Source of the DNA: Cololabis saira
Lineage: Eukaryota; Chordata; Actinopteri; Beloniformes; Belonidae
Direction of reading: 5' to 3'
Assembly: GCF_033807715.1 (NCBI RefSeq)
Contig: NC_084599.1
Span: 6,004,125-6,068,124 of the forward strand
DNA length: 64,000 nucleotides
Part shown: positions 50,198-61,740 of the stretch, piece after piece
Position numbering within the stretch: the first letter of the stretch is position 1
How the letters are laid out: each line of letters begins with the position of its first letter
The notes under the pieces: generated by a model
What the model was told of the DNA's origin: nothing
Seen by the model: only the letters and a program-made list of their open reading frames with translations
Databases searched by the model: none
Translations under genes and position numbers: made by a program

Positions 50198-50405
50198 ATC
50201 ACAGCTAAGATTTAAAATTGAATTAACAAAAAACATTTTTCTTATCAACACGTCTGTAGTGAAACTATTGTATTTTTATTCTAATGCTGCCCTGCAGTCC
50301 GTGCCATAAACACACTTTGTATTTTAACTGCACAGAAAATAATAATAAATAATACTAAAGGTTGTCATTACCGGACAAATACTACAATGCTGTGTCCTCC
50401 ATACA

Positions 50406-50946
50406 CCTGAAATCATACCTGATATTCTCATGACATTAACCTGAAATCATACCTGATATTCTCATGACATTAACCTGAAATCACACCTGATATTCTCATG
50501 ACATTAACCTGAAATCATAACTGATATTCTCATGACATTAACCTGAAATCATACCTGATATTCTCATGACATTAACCTGAAATCATACCTGATATTCTCA
50601 TGACATTAACCTGAAATCATAACTGATGTTCTCATGACATTAACCTGAAATCACACCTGATATTCTCATGACATTAACCTGAAATCACACCTGATATTCT
50701 CATGACATTAACCTGAAATCATACCTGATATTCTCATGACATTAACCTGAAATCACACCTGATATTCTTATGACATTAACCTGAAATCATACCTGATATT
50801 CTCATGACATTAACCTGAAATCATACCTGATGTTCTCATGACATTAACCTGAAATCATACCTGATGTTTTCATGACATTAACCTGAAATCATACCTGATA
50901 TTCTCATGACATTAACCTGAAATCATACCTGACATTCTCATGACAT
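50406..50946. repeat. 34-bp minisatellite, about 16 copies
   Basis: Units such as CCTGAAATCATACCTGATAT followed by TCTCATGACATTAA are joined directly, with scattered substitutions (CATAACTG, GATGTTC, CTTATG). There are no unique spacers. Confidence 0.95.
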
Positions 50947-51857
50947 TCCTGTCAATCCTCTGAGGATTCCCGTCTCTCCTCCGGCGGTTTGTCGGATCTC
51001 AGCCACAAAGTATGATGCAGGTTTTCCTCCACAACATGACGTACCCGAGCTCCGCAAGGACATTTTAGTAAATGCTACGGTTGATAAATATGTTAAACAT
51101 TAAATGTCAGAAAACAAAACCGTAACTTGCTTTACGCAACTTCCGGCGTCTAACCGGAAGTAGCACCCACAATCGTTTCTACAGTAGAGCCTCCAGGAAT
51201 AAGGTGGATAGACTGGAAACGCCACATGGAGACCACATTGCCATCTACTGACTCATGAGGAATACTGTCCATCTCCATCAGCACTTTCAACAAGAAGCAT
51301 TAGTCCAGGAAAGTACTAATTGAAGGTGCAATGTGTTTCTTCATATGGCCAAGCCAATGATAGGTTAAAAGAAAAACAAAAATATGTTCTTGACAGTACA
51401 AGTGACTATCATCTAAAAAATAAATAAATAAATAAATAAAAAAATTGTACTACTTTTGTACTTGTATAAGTGTAGTGAAGTTTTTGAATTTTTTTATTAC
51501 ACCAAGTGGACATAATACAAACACAAGATACAGTCAGTGGACATACACAGGGCTGCACATAAGTGGGCCGCCAGAGCGCATGCGCCGTCAAATTCCACAG
51601 TGCGCTGTCAATCTTGTGCTGCGAAGCGCTTTTGCGTACCAACAGCTGGGGCTCATATTATTGGTTGTGGCCAGACCAGAATACTAATATTAAAAAATCT
51701 ATTGGGAGAGCTTTTCCCCAGAACTGCCACTCAAAGTTGGTACTGGCCAATCACAGCGAGTCCTTACTCCCCCTCCATGATCGTTGCGGCGGTGGGTTGG
51801 GCAAGAAGAGAGGTAAGGATCAGCTTTACTGAACAAACCCCGACACGTCTCGTCAAA

Positions 51858-51992
51858 ATGTCCAAGAAGCAAGCGCCATTAAGTAATTATTTTGGCGTTC
51901 CACCACCACCAACTACAAAGAGACGCCAAACTGAACCACTACCCGTGGATAGAAACAGAAAACATGTGTTCGCCGAGAAGTGGCTGCATGAT
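51858..51992 (+). pseudogene. hAT transposase N-terminal fragment
   Basis: ATG 51858 starts MSKKQAPLSNYFGVPPPP, then RNRKHVFAEKWLHDV, typical of the beginning of a KIAA1586-like hAT protein (basic start followed by a RKxxxEWL-type block). The frame is then interrupted by the CGTAGG MITE and the rest of the protein is missing. Confidence 0.6.
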
Positions 51993-52083
51993 GTTACGCG
52001 GCGACGCGCACCGTACGTCGCGTTCCCGCGTATCCTACCCCGTAAGCTCTGCGTTGGTGCAACGCGGAACCATAAATCAGCCA
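51993..52083. repeat. CGTAGG palindromic MITE, half copy 4
   Basis: It starts in the centre (ACGCGGCGACGCGCACCGT) and ends AACGCGGAACCATAAATCAGC. The left arm is missing. Confidence 0.75.
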
Positions 52084-53054
52084 GTGTCCGTCACTGCATG
52101 CAGCAGTTTCCCGCACCAGCAAGACGCTGCTCTCTGATTATGGCTCACAGTTTATGAAAACCCCAAATAAAAAATAAATTAGAGAATATTTTATGAAATC
52201 AATAAACAATTCCATCATCAAAATTATAACAAATAAAGGTTCAATATATCTTGCTTTGTATGTAATAAGACTAGGTAATATATTAGTTTCACCTTTTAAG
52301 TTGAATTATTGAAATAGATTATGGTGTAATTATTGAAATAAATTAACTTTTACACCATATTCTAGTTGACTATTGAAATAAGTTAACTTTTACACGAAAT
52401 TCTAGTTGAATTATTGAAATAAGTTAACTTTTACACCATATTCTAGTTGAATTATTGAAATAAATTAACTTTTACACCATATTCTAGTTGAATTATTGAA
52501 ATAAATTAACTTTTACACCATATTCTTCACCTGAAGCAATATTCTACACCTTGGCTGATGTGGACATACATAGCATAGGAGGCTATTTCAGCTGCTATAT
52601 GGTTGGCTGTCTGTACAGTCATGCAAGTTCAATGCTATTAAAGAACACGTTTTTTCATATAAAATAAACACATTTTTATGCAGTTTAGAAGTTTTGGGGC
52701 TTTTTTTTGGCTCCTGCGCTGCTGAAATCGGGGCGTCCTTTATTTCTATGTGCAAAATATGCCGTGAGCATCCCAATCTGGCCGATAAAAACTGTAACTT
52801 TTATACTGACTCTACAGACTAACACGCACCATAATTTGTTAATTCATCTTTATAAGTGAATAAATATCGTTTTGCCTATAACTTATTCCTGCATCCCTCT
52901 TTTATCGATCCGGCGAGACGGGTCACCGCGTTTTTGAAGCCCCAAGTCACATATCCAGGGGTTCCTCTGAGCACCAGACCAAAATAGTTATGTGCAGCCC
53001 TGGACATACAGTACAAAACAACAAAAGACAACATCGAGTTACAATGATGTGTAT

Positions 53055-54140
<1,086 letters not shown>

Positions 54141-55583
54141 TCAGTCAGAGTCGCTGCTGCTGGAGGAGCTGCTGGAGGAGCTGCTGGAGGACTAAAACAA
54201 AGCAGAAGAAAACACACCAAAAAGTTACTTTAAATGATGTGAAAACACAGGTGATTTAAATATATTTAGTGTATTAATTAGGCTATTATTCACTTGTGTG
54301 TTGGTAAAATTTGAGGAAATGCAGTCGTTCTTCCCTTTTGGTTATATATTTACCATGTTACATGCAAGAGTTTTTTTGTTAAAGTAAGAGCAGATCTTAT
54401 TTGCATTCAAGGCACTTTGAATACAAGAATAAATGAAAGTGAATCCAAAAAAAAAGTCTTACCCCATGGCAGTCTTTTCCTTTCTTGTCACAGTGGCCGT
54501 GTTTGTGGCCGTGCTTGTGCTTGTGCTTGTTCTTATGCTTCTTCTTGTCTTTGTGGCCATGTCCATGTCCGTGATCCTGTCCATGTCCGTGATCATGTCC
54601 ATGTCTGTGATCATGTCCATGTCCATGATCATGTCCATGTCCGTGATCCTGTCCATGTCCATGATCATGTCCATGTCCGTGATCCTGTCCATGTCCATGA
54701 TCATGTCCATGTCCGTGATCCTGTCCATGTCCGTGATCATGTCCATGTCCGTGATCCTGTCCATGTCCGTGATCCTGTCCATGTCCGTGATCCTGTCCAT
54801 GTCCGTGATCCTGTCCATGTCCGTGATCATGTCCATGTCCGTGATCCTGTCCATGTCCGTGATCATGTCCATGTCCGTGATCCTGTCCATGTCCGTGATC
54901 ATGTCCATGTCCATGATCATGTCCATGTCCGTGATCCTGTCCATGTCCATGATCATGTCCATGTCCGTGATCCTGTCCATGTCCGTGATCATGTCCATGT
55001 CCGTGATCCTGTCCATGTCCGTGATCCTGTCCATGTCCATGATCATGTCCATGTCCGTGATCCTGTCCATGTCCGTGATCATGTCCATGTCCGTGATCCT
55101 GTCCATGTCCGTGATCCTGTCCATGTCCGTGATCATGTCCATGTCCGTGATCCTGTCCATGTCCGTGATCCTGTCCATGTCCGTGATCATGTCCATGTCC
55201 GTGATCCTGTCCATGTCCGTGATCCTGTCCATGTCCGTGATCCTGTCCATGTCCGTGATCCTGTCCATGTCCGTGATCCTGTCCATGTCCACCTCCATGT
55301 CCATGGTCATGGCATGGTCCATGACCCTGACCACAACCAGGCCCAGGTCCATGTCCAGGAGGTCCAGGCATAGTAGGACAGTTTGACATTGGAGGAGGAT
55401 ATTGTGGGTACCCCGCTGGCATTTGTTGAGGGTTATTGGGGTAACCTGGGTATTGATTTCCTAAACATCAAGACAGAAATTAAGAATTGCATACAATAAA
55501 ATACATATATACAGTATATAATGAACGGAAGGAGTATTGTGTGTACATTACAGAGGCTGTTTACCTTGGTTTTGTCCGTACAT
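54141..55583 (-). CDS. His-rich DHGHG(Q/H) repeat protein with PRR13-like tail
   Basis: Coding pieces 55565-55583, 54463-55460 and 54141-54191 have GT-AG junctions, phases agree, and they total 355 aa. A non-coding exon probably lies near 55738-55800, with a GTAAGT donor at 55731-55736. Residues 1-45 are Tyr/Pro/Asn/Gly-rich (MYGQNQGNQYPGYPNNPQQ). Next comes a Pro/Gly/Cys linker and about 40 six-residue DHGHGQ or DHGHGH units (54565-55290). A KDKKKHKNKHKHKHGHKHGH segment follows, then 13 Ser and DSD. The basic His/Lys stretch with a poly-Ser-DSD end looks like PRR13, a small vertebrate protein of unclear molecular role; human PRR13 lacks such a long repeat. His-rich repeats can bind zinc or copper, but function here is unknown. 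I see no signal peptide or membrane segment. AATAAA overlaps the stop codon. Confidence 0.85.
54565..55290 (-). repeat. 18-bp coding minisatellite (DHGHGQ/DHGHGH)
   Basis: The unit is GATCACGGACATGGACAG or ...CAT on the minus strand. The Gln/His position varies between units, and one unit has Arg (DHRHGH). The repeat has no stop in any of several frames on both strands, so frame openness does not identify the coding frame; the splice sites and conserved ends do. Confidence 0.95.
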
Positions 55584-55737
55584 TTTGAAATGTCAGATAA
55601 AAGTAGAGTCTCTGAAAGAAAAAAAATTGCACTTTAAAGATAATCCGCAACGTTGCACATATTGGTACACAAGTTTTTCAGGGGTATAAAATCCCCAAAA
55701 CAAACAGGTTTCTTTTAGGGACACGGGTAAACTTACT

Positions 55738-55830
55738 GTCTTCTGAAGAGCAGATCTCCTAACGTAGCTGTAATCTGCTGCTCCTTTTTGTTCACAGCTG
55801 CACCTCATCCCATCAGGGCAGTGCCTTTAT
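55738..55830 (-). promoter_or_regulatory. Likely 5' untranslated exon and upstream TATA-like site
   Basis: The donor GTAAGT at 55731-55736 follows an exon of about 60 bases containing CTACGTTAGGAGATC (minus strand). A TAATAAAGG sequence about 30 bases upstream is a weak TATA candidate. No expression evidence. Confidence 0.4.
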
Positions 55831-55866
55831 TACCATCTGAGAAGTTTTGCTTTTTGACCAACATGT

Positions 55867-56261
55867 GTGTGCACTGTAATAATTAACATTTCAACATGGA
55901 TCATGAACAGTGGTGTGTCTGGCTACCCAGATACCAGCTTTTTTCTAATGTCATGTTGCAAAGACTCATACATTTTGTTTTGCCTTTCCTTTAAAAAAAA
56001 TAAATTACAGACATTATTTTGGCTTAAAAGTTTTGATAATATGAAGCCTTAAAGAGCATATTGCAGGTTGGAGACCCCTGTGAATCAATGTGTAGGAAAA
56101 TAATGTAGGAACTGAATTTTCATTGAAATATGCATAAATATATACTACAGTGACCTCCGGAGTTGTTTTTGTGAGAGTATTTTACTTCCGGATCTGAAAA
56201 AGTTGAACCGGAAGTTACGTGACATCAGGGAGTGCAGTGAATTTCAACAATAGGAAAAATA
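55867..56261. other. No gene recognised
   Basis: A short plus-strand open frame at 55867-56052 has no recognised domain. An ACTTCCGG-type pair near 56185 and 56205 is inverted and may be the start of a DNA transposon. Confidence 0.35.
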
Positions 56262-56357
56262 ATGGATCTTAATGTTAGTTGTGACACTGAAGAGGTTGTG
56301 AATGTGTATTCACACCAATATGACGGGCCACAGCCTTATAATTACGAAACCCGTTAG
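56262..56357 (+). pseudogene. Short transposon-like N-terminal ORF
   Basis: ATG 56262 starts MDLNVSCDTEEVVNVY, then GPQPYNYETR and stop. Such (S/D)EEVV...GxxPYxxEP starts occur in some fish transposon-derived proteins, but the family is not certain, and the ORF has only 31 residues. Confidence 0.25.
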
Positions 56358-56403
56358 GCCCCCCACGTTCTTTTGATTGACAGCTGAAACTCGCTTTTTA
56401 AAA

Positions 56404-56543
56404 GGCTGATTTATGGGTCCGCGTTACACCAACGCAGACCCTACGGCGTAGGTTACGCAGCGACGCACAGAACGCTGCGTGCGCCGCGTACCCTACACCG
56501 TAGGCTACGCCGTTGATTTTACGCGGAACCATAAATCAGCCTT
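56404..56543. mobile_element. CGTAGG palindromic MITE, best full copy
   Basis: GGCTGATTTATGGGTCCGCG begins the left arm and GCGGAACCATAAATCAGCC ends the right arm. Arms continue with TTACACCAACGCAGACCCTA and GTAGGCTACGCCGTTG. CCTACGGCGTAGG-type palindromic cores recur inside. About 140 bp, with no ORF. Other copies lie at 19128, 26693, 28643, 51993 and 57528. Confidence 0.88.
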
Positions 56544-56847
56544 TATTCACTGCAGCACCCGCCCGTGCTCCTGAAAGAAACTCCCAAACTCCTTAAAAAT
56601 GGGTGAGTACTTGTAATCTGTCTACGTTTGTACTTTCTAAACAGAAATCAGGCTTATTATCTTCTCTTTTCTCTGATTAAATGCATCCAAAATAGCCGGG
56701 TATTTTTAAAACCGAATATCCCCCCCACCCCGTTTATAAAATAATTTGTATCCACATTACATCGTTGTTAAAAAAAAAAAAAACTTCCACACTTAACCGA
56801 AGATCAGCGTTTTCGACCACATTCATAAGCATTCCAAACCTGTGGAT

Positions 56848-57412
56848 CAGGGGTATTCAACTAGATTCGGCCGGGGGCCACATCTGCAAAAGGACTGTAT
56901 GGAGAGGACCGCACAATTTGAAAATGTGGGGGTTTTCAAAATGTATTTTGCACTCAAAGACGAAGACTTATGTAAATATAATACATTTGTATTATACATT
57001 TGAATATATCTAGTTTACATATGAATTATGTATTAATTGTCTCCAGATTTAGTAATTGTGAATGTTAAATATAATATTCAGATAAAGAAATATTATTTTG
57101 AATGCAAGTTCATTTTGAAACCATGCATTGTGCAAACTTAATGAAATTGATATTGACCTACTTTTAATAAAACTCGCCATAATGACAAAGCACCACTTTC
57201 CACCAAGATTTCCTTATTTGAACATTATATTAAGCATTGAGCACAATCATTTTAGTCCATAGTAGCCAGTTATAAAAATATAAAAAATATAAAAAAAATA
57301 TTATTTTTTTTTTTTTCAACAAACACCCCCTTTTTTGAAATATGACCAGGGGCCACATAAAAGCTCCTGGCGGGCCGCATGTGGCCCGCGGGTCGCCAAT
57401 TGAATAGCCCTG
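56848..57412. mobile_element. hAT MITE with 8-bp target duplication
   Basis: The ends CAGGGGTATTCAACT and the complement of CAGGGCTATTCAATT are inverted. The flanks CTGTGGAT (56840-56847) and CTGTAGAT (57413-57420) form an 8-bp duplication with one mismatch. The right end (GCGGGCCGCATGTGGCCCGC) is a strong palindrome typical of hAT-Charlie-type elements. A second copy is at 60276-60712. Confidence 0.9.
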
Positions 57413-57527
57413 CTGTAGATCATCTGTTCTTCCGGCCTTCGGGCCTCCGCAGCGCAGTTTCCCCGGGATCCGCGTCTCCTTCTCGGTAACGAGCTCGAGC
57501 TCCCCCGTGTCACCCCACGGAGCTGCC

Positions 57528-57620
57528 GCGTTAAATCGACGCAGCCCTACGCCGTAGGGTACGGCGTAGGGCTGCGCGTCGCCGTGTACCCTACGGCGTA
57601 GGCTCTGCGTCGGTGTAACG
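57528..57620. repeat. CGTAGG palindromic MITE, partial copy 6
   Basis: Two tandem palindromes, CCCTACGCCGTAGGGTACGG and GTACCCTACGGCGTAGGC, lie between a GTTAAATCGACGCAG start and a GCGTCGGTGTAACGCAGT end. Confidence 0.78.
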
Positions 57621-57759
57621 CAGTAAACGGCTGTCCAGAGCAGAGACCATTTATTTAATAAATAGCTTGGAGAACAGATGGTGGATCATCAGTAGTTCTG
57701 CAGTAAACAAAGGTTGCACGTTAGACGTCAGACTCAGAGCAGATTTGTTGTTGTTTTGG

Positions 57760-57970
57760 AGCATAATGTGACGTTCGAAAACGCAGAACTGCTCTCTGTC
57801 TCTGTCTACACGCATCTACATAAACAGAGTTTTCAAAAATCTTCACTTTGCCCGGAGATTTTTAAACATTCGTTTATTTGCGTTTTCATGTAGATGACAG
57901 GTCCAAACGTAGGAAAATATCTTGGGTTTTGCAGATACCGGCTACGTGTGGACGGGGTCTGCACAGTCAG
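57760..57970. repeat. Dispersed repeat, partner of 17050-17270
   Basis: See 17050-17270 for the shared blocks. The sequence here adds CATGTAGATGACAGG and ACGTGTGGACGGGGTCTG. Confidence 0.5.
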
Positions 57971-58923
57971 ATGGGGCAGAGCTGTGGAGACGTCTCCCTC
58001 CTGCTGCGTCATATGACGCGGTGTTCGAAAAAAAAAGCGTTTGTAGGAGCTTGGCTAAAATCAGCCACTTTTTCCTCTGAATACGTGCCCTTATGTCTTG
58101 TAAAACATATTAAATCCTACATTAACCTCTCACATAGTCATTTTCACATAAGGTCAGGTATAATTTTTGAAAAAATTCTAACCTGCTCTTTAAGTTCATT
58201 GCTACGTCAACAGTCAACTTGCACAGTGGACAATGCCCTAGTCGACTTTGTCCAACAGTTTTATATCCCCCTGCCCCAAGCCAAACAACACTCCCTGTGA
58301 AAAAAAAGCACACAATGTAAAAAAGGAAAAAACATAAAAAACAACACTGACATTTGGCCCAAAAATGCATTTTCTATTGCAGGTCGTCCAAATACTAAGT
58401 AGTATTATCCCAAAGCTTAATGTATCATAAATGAAAGATGTGCAGGAGTGTTGAAAGAAAAATGTTGTCAAGTGATTCATTATACTTTACAAGGAACGTG
58501 TGGGTGTGCACCTAAAAACAATATCGCTGCACAAAGGTTTCAATTCAACCTTCCCCGGGTACGTAAGACCAACAACACACCTTAAGACAAGCAGAGTAGG
58601 AAAAATCATACGATGTCAAATGAAATAAAGCTTTCATTGTATTGGTTGCTTTTCCATTCAAAGACATGGGTTCTACAGGAAGAATTATGATTATAATCTA
58701 ATGCAGTCATAATCATCAACGATTTGATTGCTTAATTGAAATATTTATGCATATTAGTCCCTAAACACACTGATTCCTTGATAAATAAATGTTATATTTC
58801 CTACGCTTGGGTTAGAGAAAAGCCATTCTCTGGAGATTTTATGCTGGTATGCAATACAGTATGTAAAGCCTTTTCTGCTTGAGGAGTTTTAAATCATTTG
58901 TAAGTATTATGCCACAAAGCATA
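57971..58923. other. No gene recognised
   Basis: The open frame at 57878-58300 carries no known domain and overlaps repeat sequence. The remainder is AT-rich and without a visible feature. Confidence 0.4.
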
Positions 58924-59396
58924 TGTACGGAGCCCCTCTGGTGACATTTGAAAAAAATAAAATAATGCGTGGCCACGCATTAATAACTCGTGGCCACGCA
59001 TTAATAACTCGTAGCCACGAGATAATCAATGCGTGGCCACGCATTAAGTATCTCGTGCCCACGCATTATTTTACTCGTGGATGGCATTATAACCTACTGT
59101 CTGGACTTCGTGGATGCAACTTCCTTGGTGGGATGGTTATTCATCATTAATAACAGTAATTATAGTCTATTTATATTAAAGAGCAAGAGTATTGTCATGG
59201 CGAGTGTAGTAATAACATTATATGATAATATAATGCGTGGCCACGCATTAATAACTCGTGGCCACGCATTAATTATCTCGTGGCTACGCATTAATTATCT
59301 CGTGGCCACGAGATATTAACTCGTGGCCACGAGTTATTAATGCGTGGCCACGCATTATTTTATTCTTTTCAAATTTCACCAGAGGGGCTCCGTACA
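58924..59396. mobile_element. TA-flanked MITE built from CGTGGCCACG palindromes
   Basis: The outer ~67 bases at each side are inverted copies (start TGTACGGAGCCCCTCTGGTG) with about two mismatches. TA lies at 58922-58923 and 59397-59398. The inner arms are arrays of GCGTGGCCACGC and CTCGTGGCCACGAG palindromes. The 170-base centre is unique. No ORF. Confidence 0.92.
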
Positions 59397-59576
59397 TAAT
59401 TATGATATCTGACCAAAAAATTCCAGATTTTTTGAAGAACTTGTCGCTTCTGACATTTAAAAATAAAAAAAAAAAAAAAAAAAGAAAACATGCTTTGAAA
59501 ATGTAGGTGATAAATCACACTGTTACAACAGAAGATGTGTGGATGAGAGTTTCCAGGAAGCAGTTGGTTTAATTTC

Positions 59577-59640
59577 TCTTCACATCCAAACATCTTCATT
59601 TATTCAGTCCCTGTGACAACTGGAAGATTGCTGAAAAGAC
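59577..59640 (-). other. Possible last exon of a diverged His-rich-gene paralogue
   Basis: On the minus strand a CTTTTCAG acceptor is followed by CAATCTTCCAGTTGTCACAG and GGACTGAATAAATGAAG. The end, with TTCACATCCA and the TGAATAAA pattern, resembles 54115-54145 of the His-rich gene. No Ser-rich coding is kept and no upstream exons were found, so this is weak. Confidence 0.25.
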
Positions 59641-60275
59641 AGATATAATCTTTTTATGTCCTCATGATATTTTAGTTAAGCAGTTTAGAAAAGGTTCCAT
59701 GACAACTGGATTATATTAATTATAATGTAAATTTGAAGCAAATATTCTGTATAATTTTTTCATTTTCATGCTGTAAGAAATATACTATATGAGTCTTTCG
59801 GTGCTTTCTGACTGGGTCACAAAAAGCTTGATATTATTTTCTTTTCTTTTTTTGGGTCACTCACGGGAGGATTTCACCCTCAGGCCCAGAGCTTTTATAT
59901 TTATGTTTTTAAGGGCTAATCTTGGTTTGCATCTAGGATTGCTTTTGTTGGCTTGCTGCTCAGGTATGAAAACGAGGAGCAGACCGACCGCCAACATGTC
60001 ATCACTGGTATCCGACCCAGGCAAACGTGTCAGGTGTGGCTGGAGTTGGAGTTCTATAGCAGCTAACTTTGTTCCTTTGAACTAGGTTGGTGCAAAACTG
60101 GATTTTTAGGCCTATTTCTTATTCTATGTATTCATTCATTTATCTTAACCAAAGGGGCAGAGCAGCCCAAGGCAACACAAATACACCTACAATAAACTTA
60201 AAGAAAAAAATTATAAACAGAAATATTGAAAAAGATATAGTGCTATAAAGAAGCAGAGTAAGTGACCCCGTAGGA
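59641..60275. other. No gene recognised
   Basis: A plus-strand ORF of 98 residues (59789-60085) with a hydrophobic start has no recognised family. A minus-strand frame of about 75 codons overlaps it. I cannot support either. Confidence 0.35.
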
Positions 60276-60712
60276 CAGTGGTATTCAACTATATTCGGCC
60301 GGGGGCCACATCTGCAAAAGGACTGTATGGAGAGGGCCACACAATTTGAAAATTTGGGGGTTTTCAAAATGTATTTTGCACTCAAAGACGAAGACTTATG
60401 TATATATAATACATTTGTATACATTTGAATATATCTAGTTTACATATGAATTATGTATTAATTGTCTCCAGATTTAGTCATTGTGAATGTTAAATATAAT
60501 ATTCAGATAAAGAAATATTATTTTAAATGCAAGTTCATTTTGAAACCATGCATTGTGCAAACTTAATGAAGTTGATATTGACCTACTTTTAATAAAACAT
60601 GCCATAATGACAAAGCACCACTTTCCACCAAGATTTCCTTATTTGAATATTATATTAAGCATTGAGCACAAGCATTTCAGTCCATAGTAGCCAGTTTGAT
60701 GTTATAAATAAG
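60276..60712. mobile_element. hAT MITE, second copy, right end missing
   Basis: It begins CAGTGGTATTCAACTATATT and matches 56848-57270 closely (TCTGCAAAAGGACTGTATGG, GATATTGACCTACTTTT). It diverges after CAGTCCATAGTAGCCAGTTT and continues in sequence not in the first copy. Confidence 0.85.
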
Positions 60713-61055
60713 GAACCAAAATATTAACCATAAGCTCCTTTATTAATGACACATCTGTGCATTATATCAGCAAAACAAAACAATCACATGAAATTATAGG
60801 AGGCTTAGAAGTTCCATCTGAAACGCAAAGTCCTCACTTATTCAAATGAAAAAAATGTCAGGCCAATCCTAGAAGCCTATGTCAACAAGTCCTCTGTACA
60901 ACGGAGGTTAATAATAATGTGACAAACATTAACACTGTCTAACACTGGCAAAAAATCTGAAGTAAAAAACATCTCCAACAGAGATTAACATGTACAAACA
61001 CTATGCATCGTTAACCAACTAAAAAAAGGCTACCAAGCTTCTTAAACTTAAATGC
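60713..61055. other. Unassigned sequence after the hAT MITE
   Basis: It may be internal sequence of a longer hAT relative of the MITE, or flanking DNA. It has no ORF of note, and its junction with the GC-rich LINE end is at about 61055. Confidence 0.35.
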
Positions 61056-61735
61056 GATATGCATTCTCTGCACACATTGCCTGGTGGCTCCGGCGGCGTC
61101 CGGGGGGCGCTCCTGGAGGTGCGGTGGGGCCCTGGCCCGGCTCGGTGGGCCGGCCCCCGTCAACCTGAATGGCCGGCTGGGGAGCGTGGGTGCCTCCTGG
61201 CTTCGGCCTCCGCTCCCCCTTATGCGCCCCCCCCCCCACCACGTGAGTCGTGTAGGTCCGAGGGGTCGGGGGGTCCGGGGCATTGGGGGACACTGTCCCA
61301 CGTGCCCTGGTGCTAACATCTTAGACACCGCACACTCAACAATTAATAGAGATACACTTAACAAGGATACTTAGCGTATTTGGAAGGGGAGGTCATTATC
61401 AAATATGACACCCTGACCTCCCCCTCCCTGTTTTTATTGCATTAGCCACATGCACTCAACACAAGGGGCGGGAGTGGGGCCTACATCGCCCGCGTTCCCT
61501 CGTCGGCCTGGGGCGGGGTGGTCGCGGTGCCCGGGTCCTGGCGGGGCTCGCCGTGCTGCCCAGGGGGCTACATGGCGGTGCTGGACCCCCCCCGGGGAGG
61601 GGGAAATGGTGAGTGAATGAGTGTCCATGTCTTTGTTGGTGAGTGTGGGTATGTAAGGGTCCTGCGATGGAAGACGCACAAAATTTTGGGCCTCCATCAG
61701 CAGGACAAAAAAAATTACTAATTTATTATTATTAT
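61056..61735 (+). mobile_element. LINE 3' untranslated GC-rich fragment with (ATT)n tail
   Basis: 61420-61735 matches 47030-47440 in reverse: CATGCACTCAACACAAGGGG, CCCGGGGAGGGGGAAATGG, GGCCTCCATCAGCAGGAC. 61080-61315 parallels the G-rich part near 47500-47700. It ends in TTATTATTATTATTA at 61724-61739. Confidence 0.8.
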
Positions 61736-61740
61736 TATTA

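Larger units (their letters stand above)
49147..51212. mobile_element. TIR DNA transposon (CTATCCACCTTATTCCT ends) with nested hAT MITE
   Basis: The outer ~18 bases TCTATCCACCTTATTCCT and the complement at 51195-51212 match. Further blocks, GTGGGAGCTACTTCCGGT and its near-mirror ACCGGAAGTAGCACCCAC, extend the TIR to about 60 bases. Inside are an N-terminal protein fragment (about 49300-49445: VEGWEDDLKK, then KCLEDEKYLILPNGQSGYSS in another frame, then a GTGGGT donor), the CAGTACT MITE at 49467-50197 and a minisatellite at 50406-50946. The transposase family is not identified. I found no clear target duplication. Confidence 0.72.
51548..53002 (+). mobile_element. hAT transposon with 15-bp TIR and 8-bp target duplication
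   Basis: The ends CAGGGCTGCACATAA and the exact complement TTATGTGCAGCCCTG are perfect inverted repeats. GACATACA is duplicated at 51540-51547 and 53003-53010. It contains the start of a transposase (51858-51992) and a CGTAGG MITE at 51993-52083. It also has a stretch (52140-52755) matching 17648-18055 in reverse, and repeated TTGAAATAAATTAACTTTTA units at 52310-52520. It is non-autonomous in this form. Confidence 0.92.

Noticed and set aside
50406..50946. CRISPR-like array
   Set aside because: Directly adjacent 34-bp units without spacers in a eukaryotic genome; a minisatellite.
54417..55386. Long plus-strand and other-frame ORFs over the His-rich repeat
   Set aside because: An 18-bp unit without stops opens several frames on both strands; only the minus frame has splice sites and conserved ends.
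56849..57420. Possible coding exon after the hAT end palindrome
   Set aside because: The region is explained by a MITE with TIRs and an 8-bp duplication.
59789..60085. 98-aa ORF with hydrophobic start
   Set aside because: No family, no splice or promoter support, and an equally long frame on the other strand.
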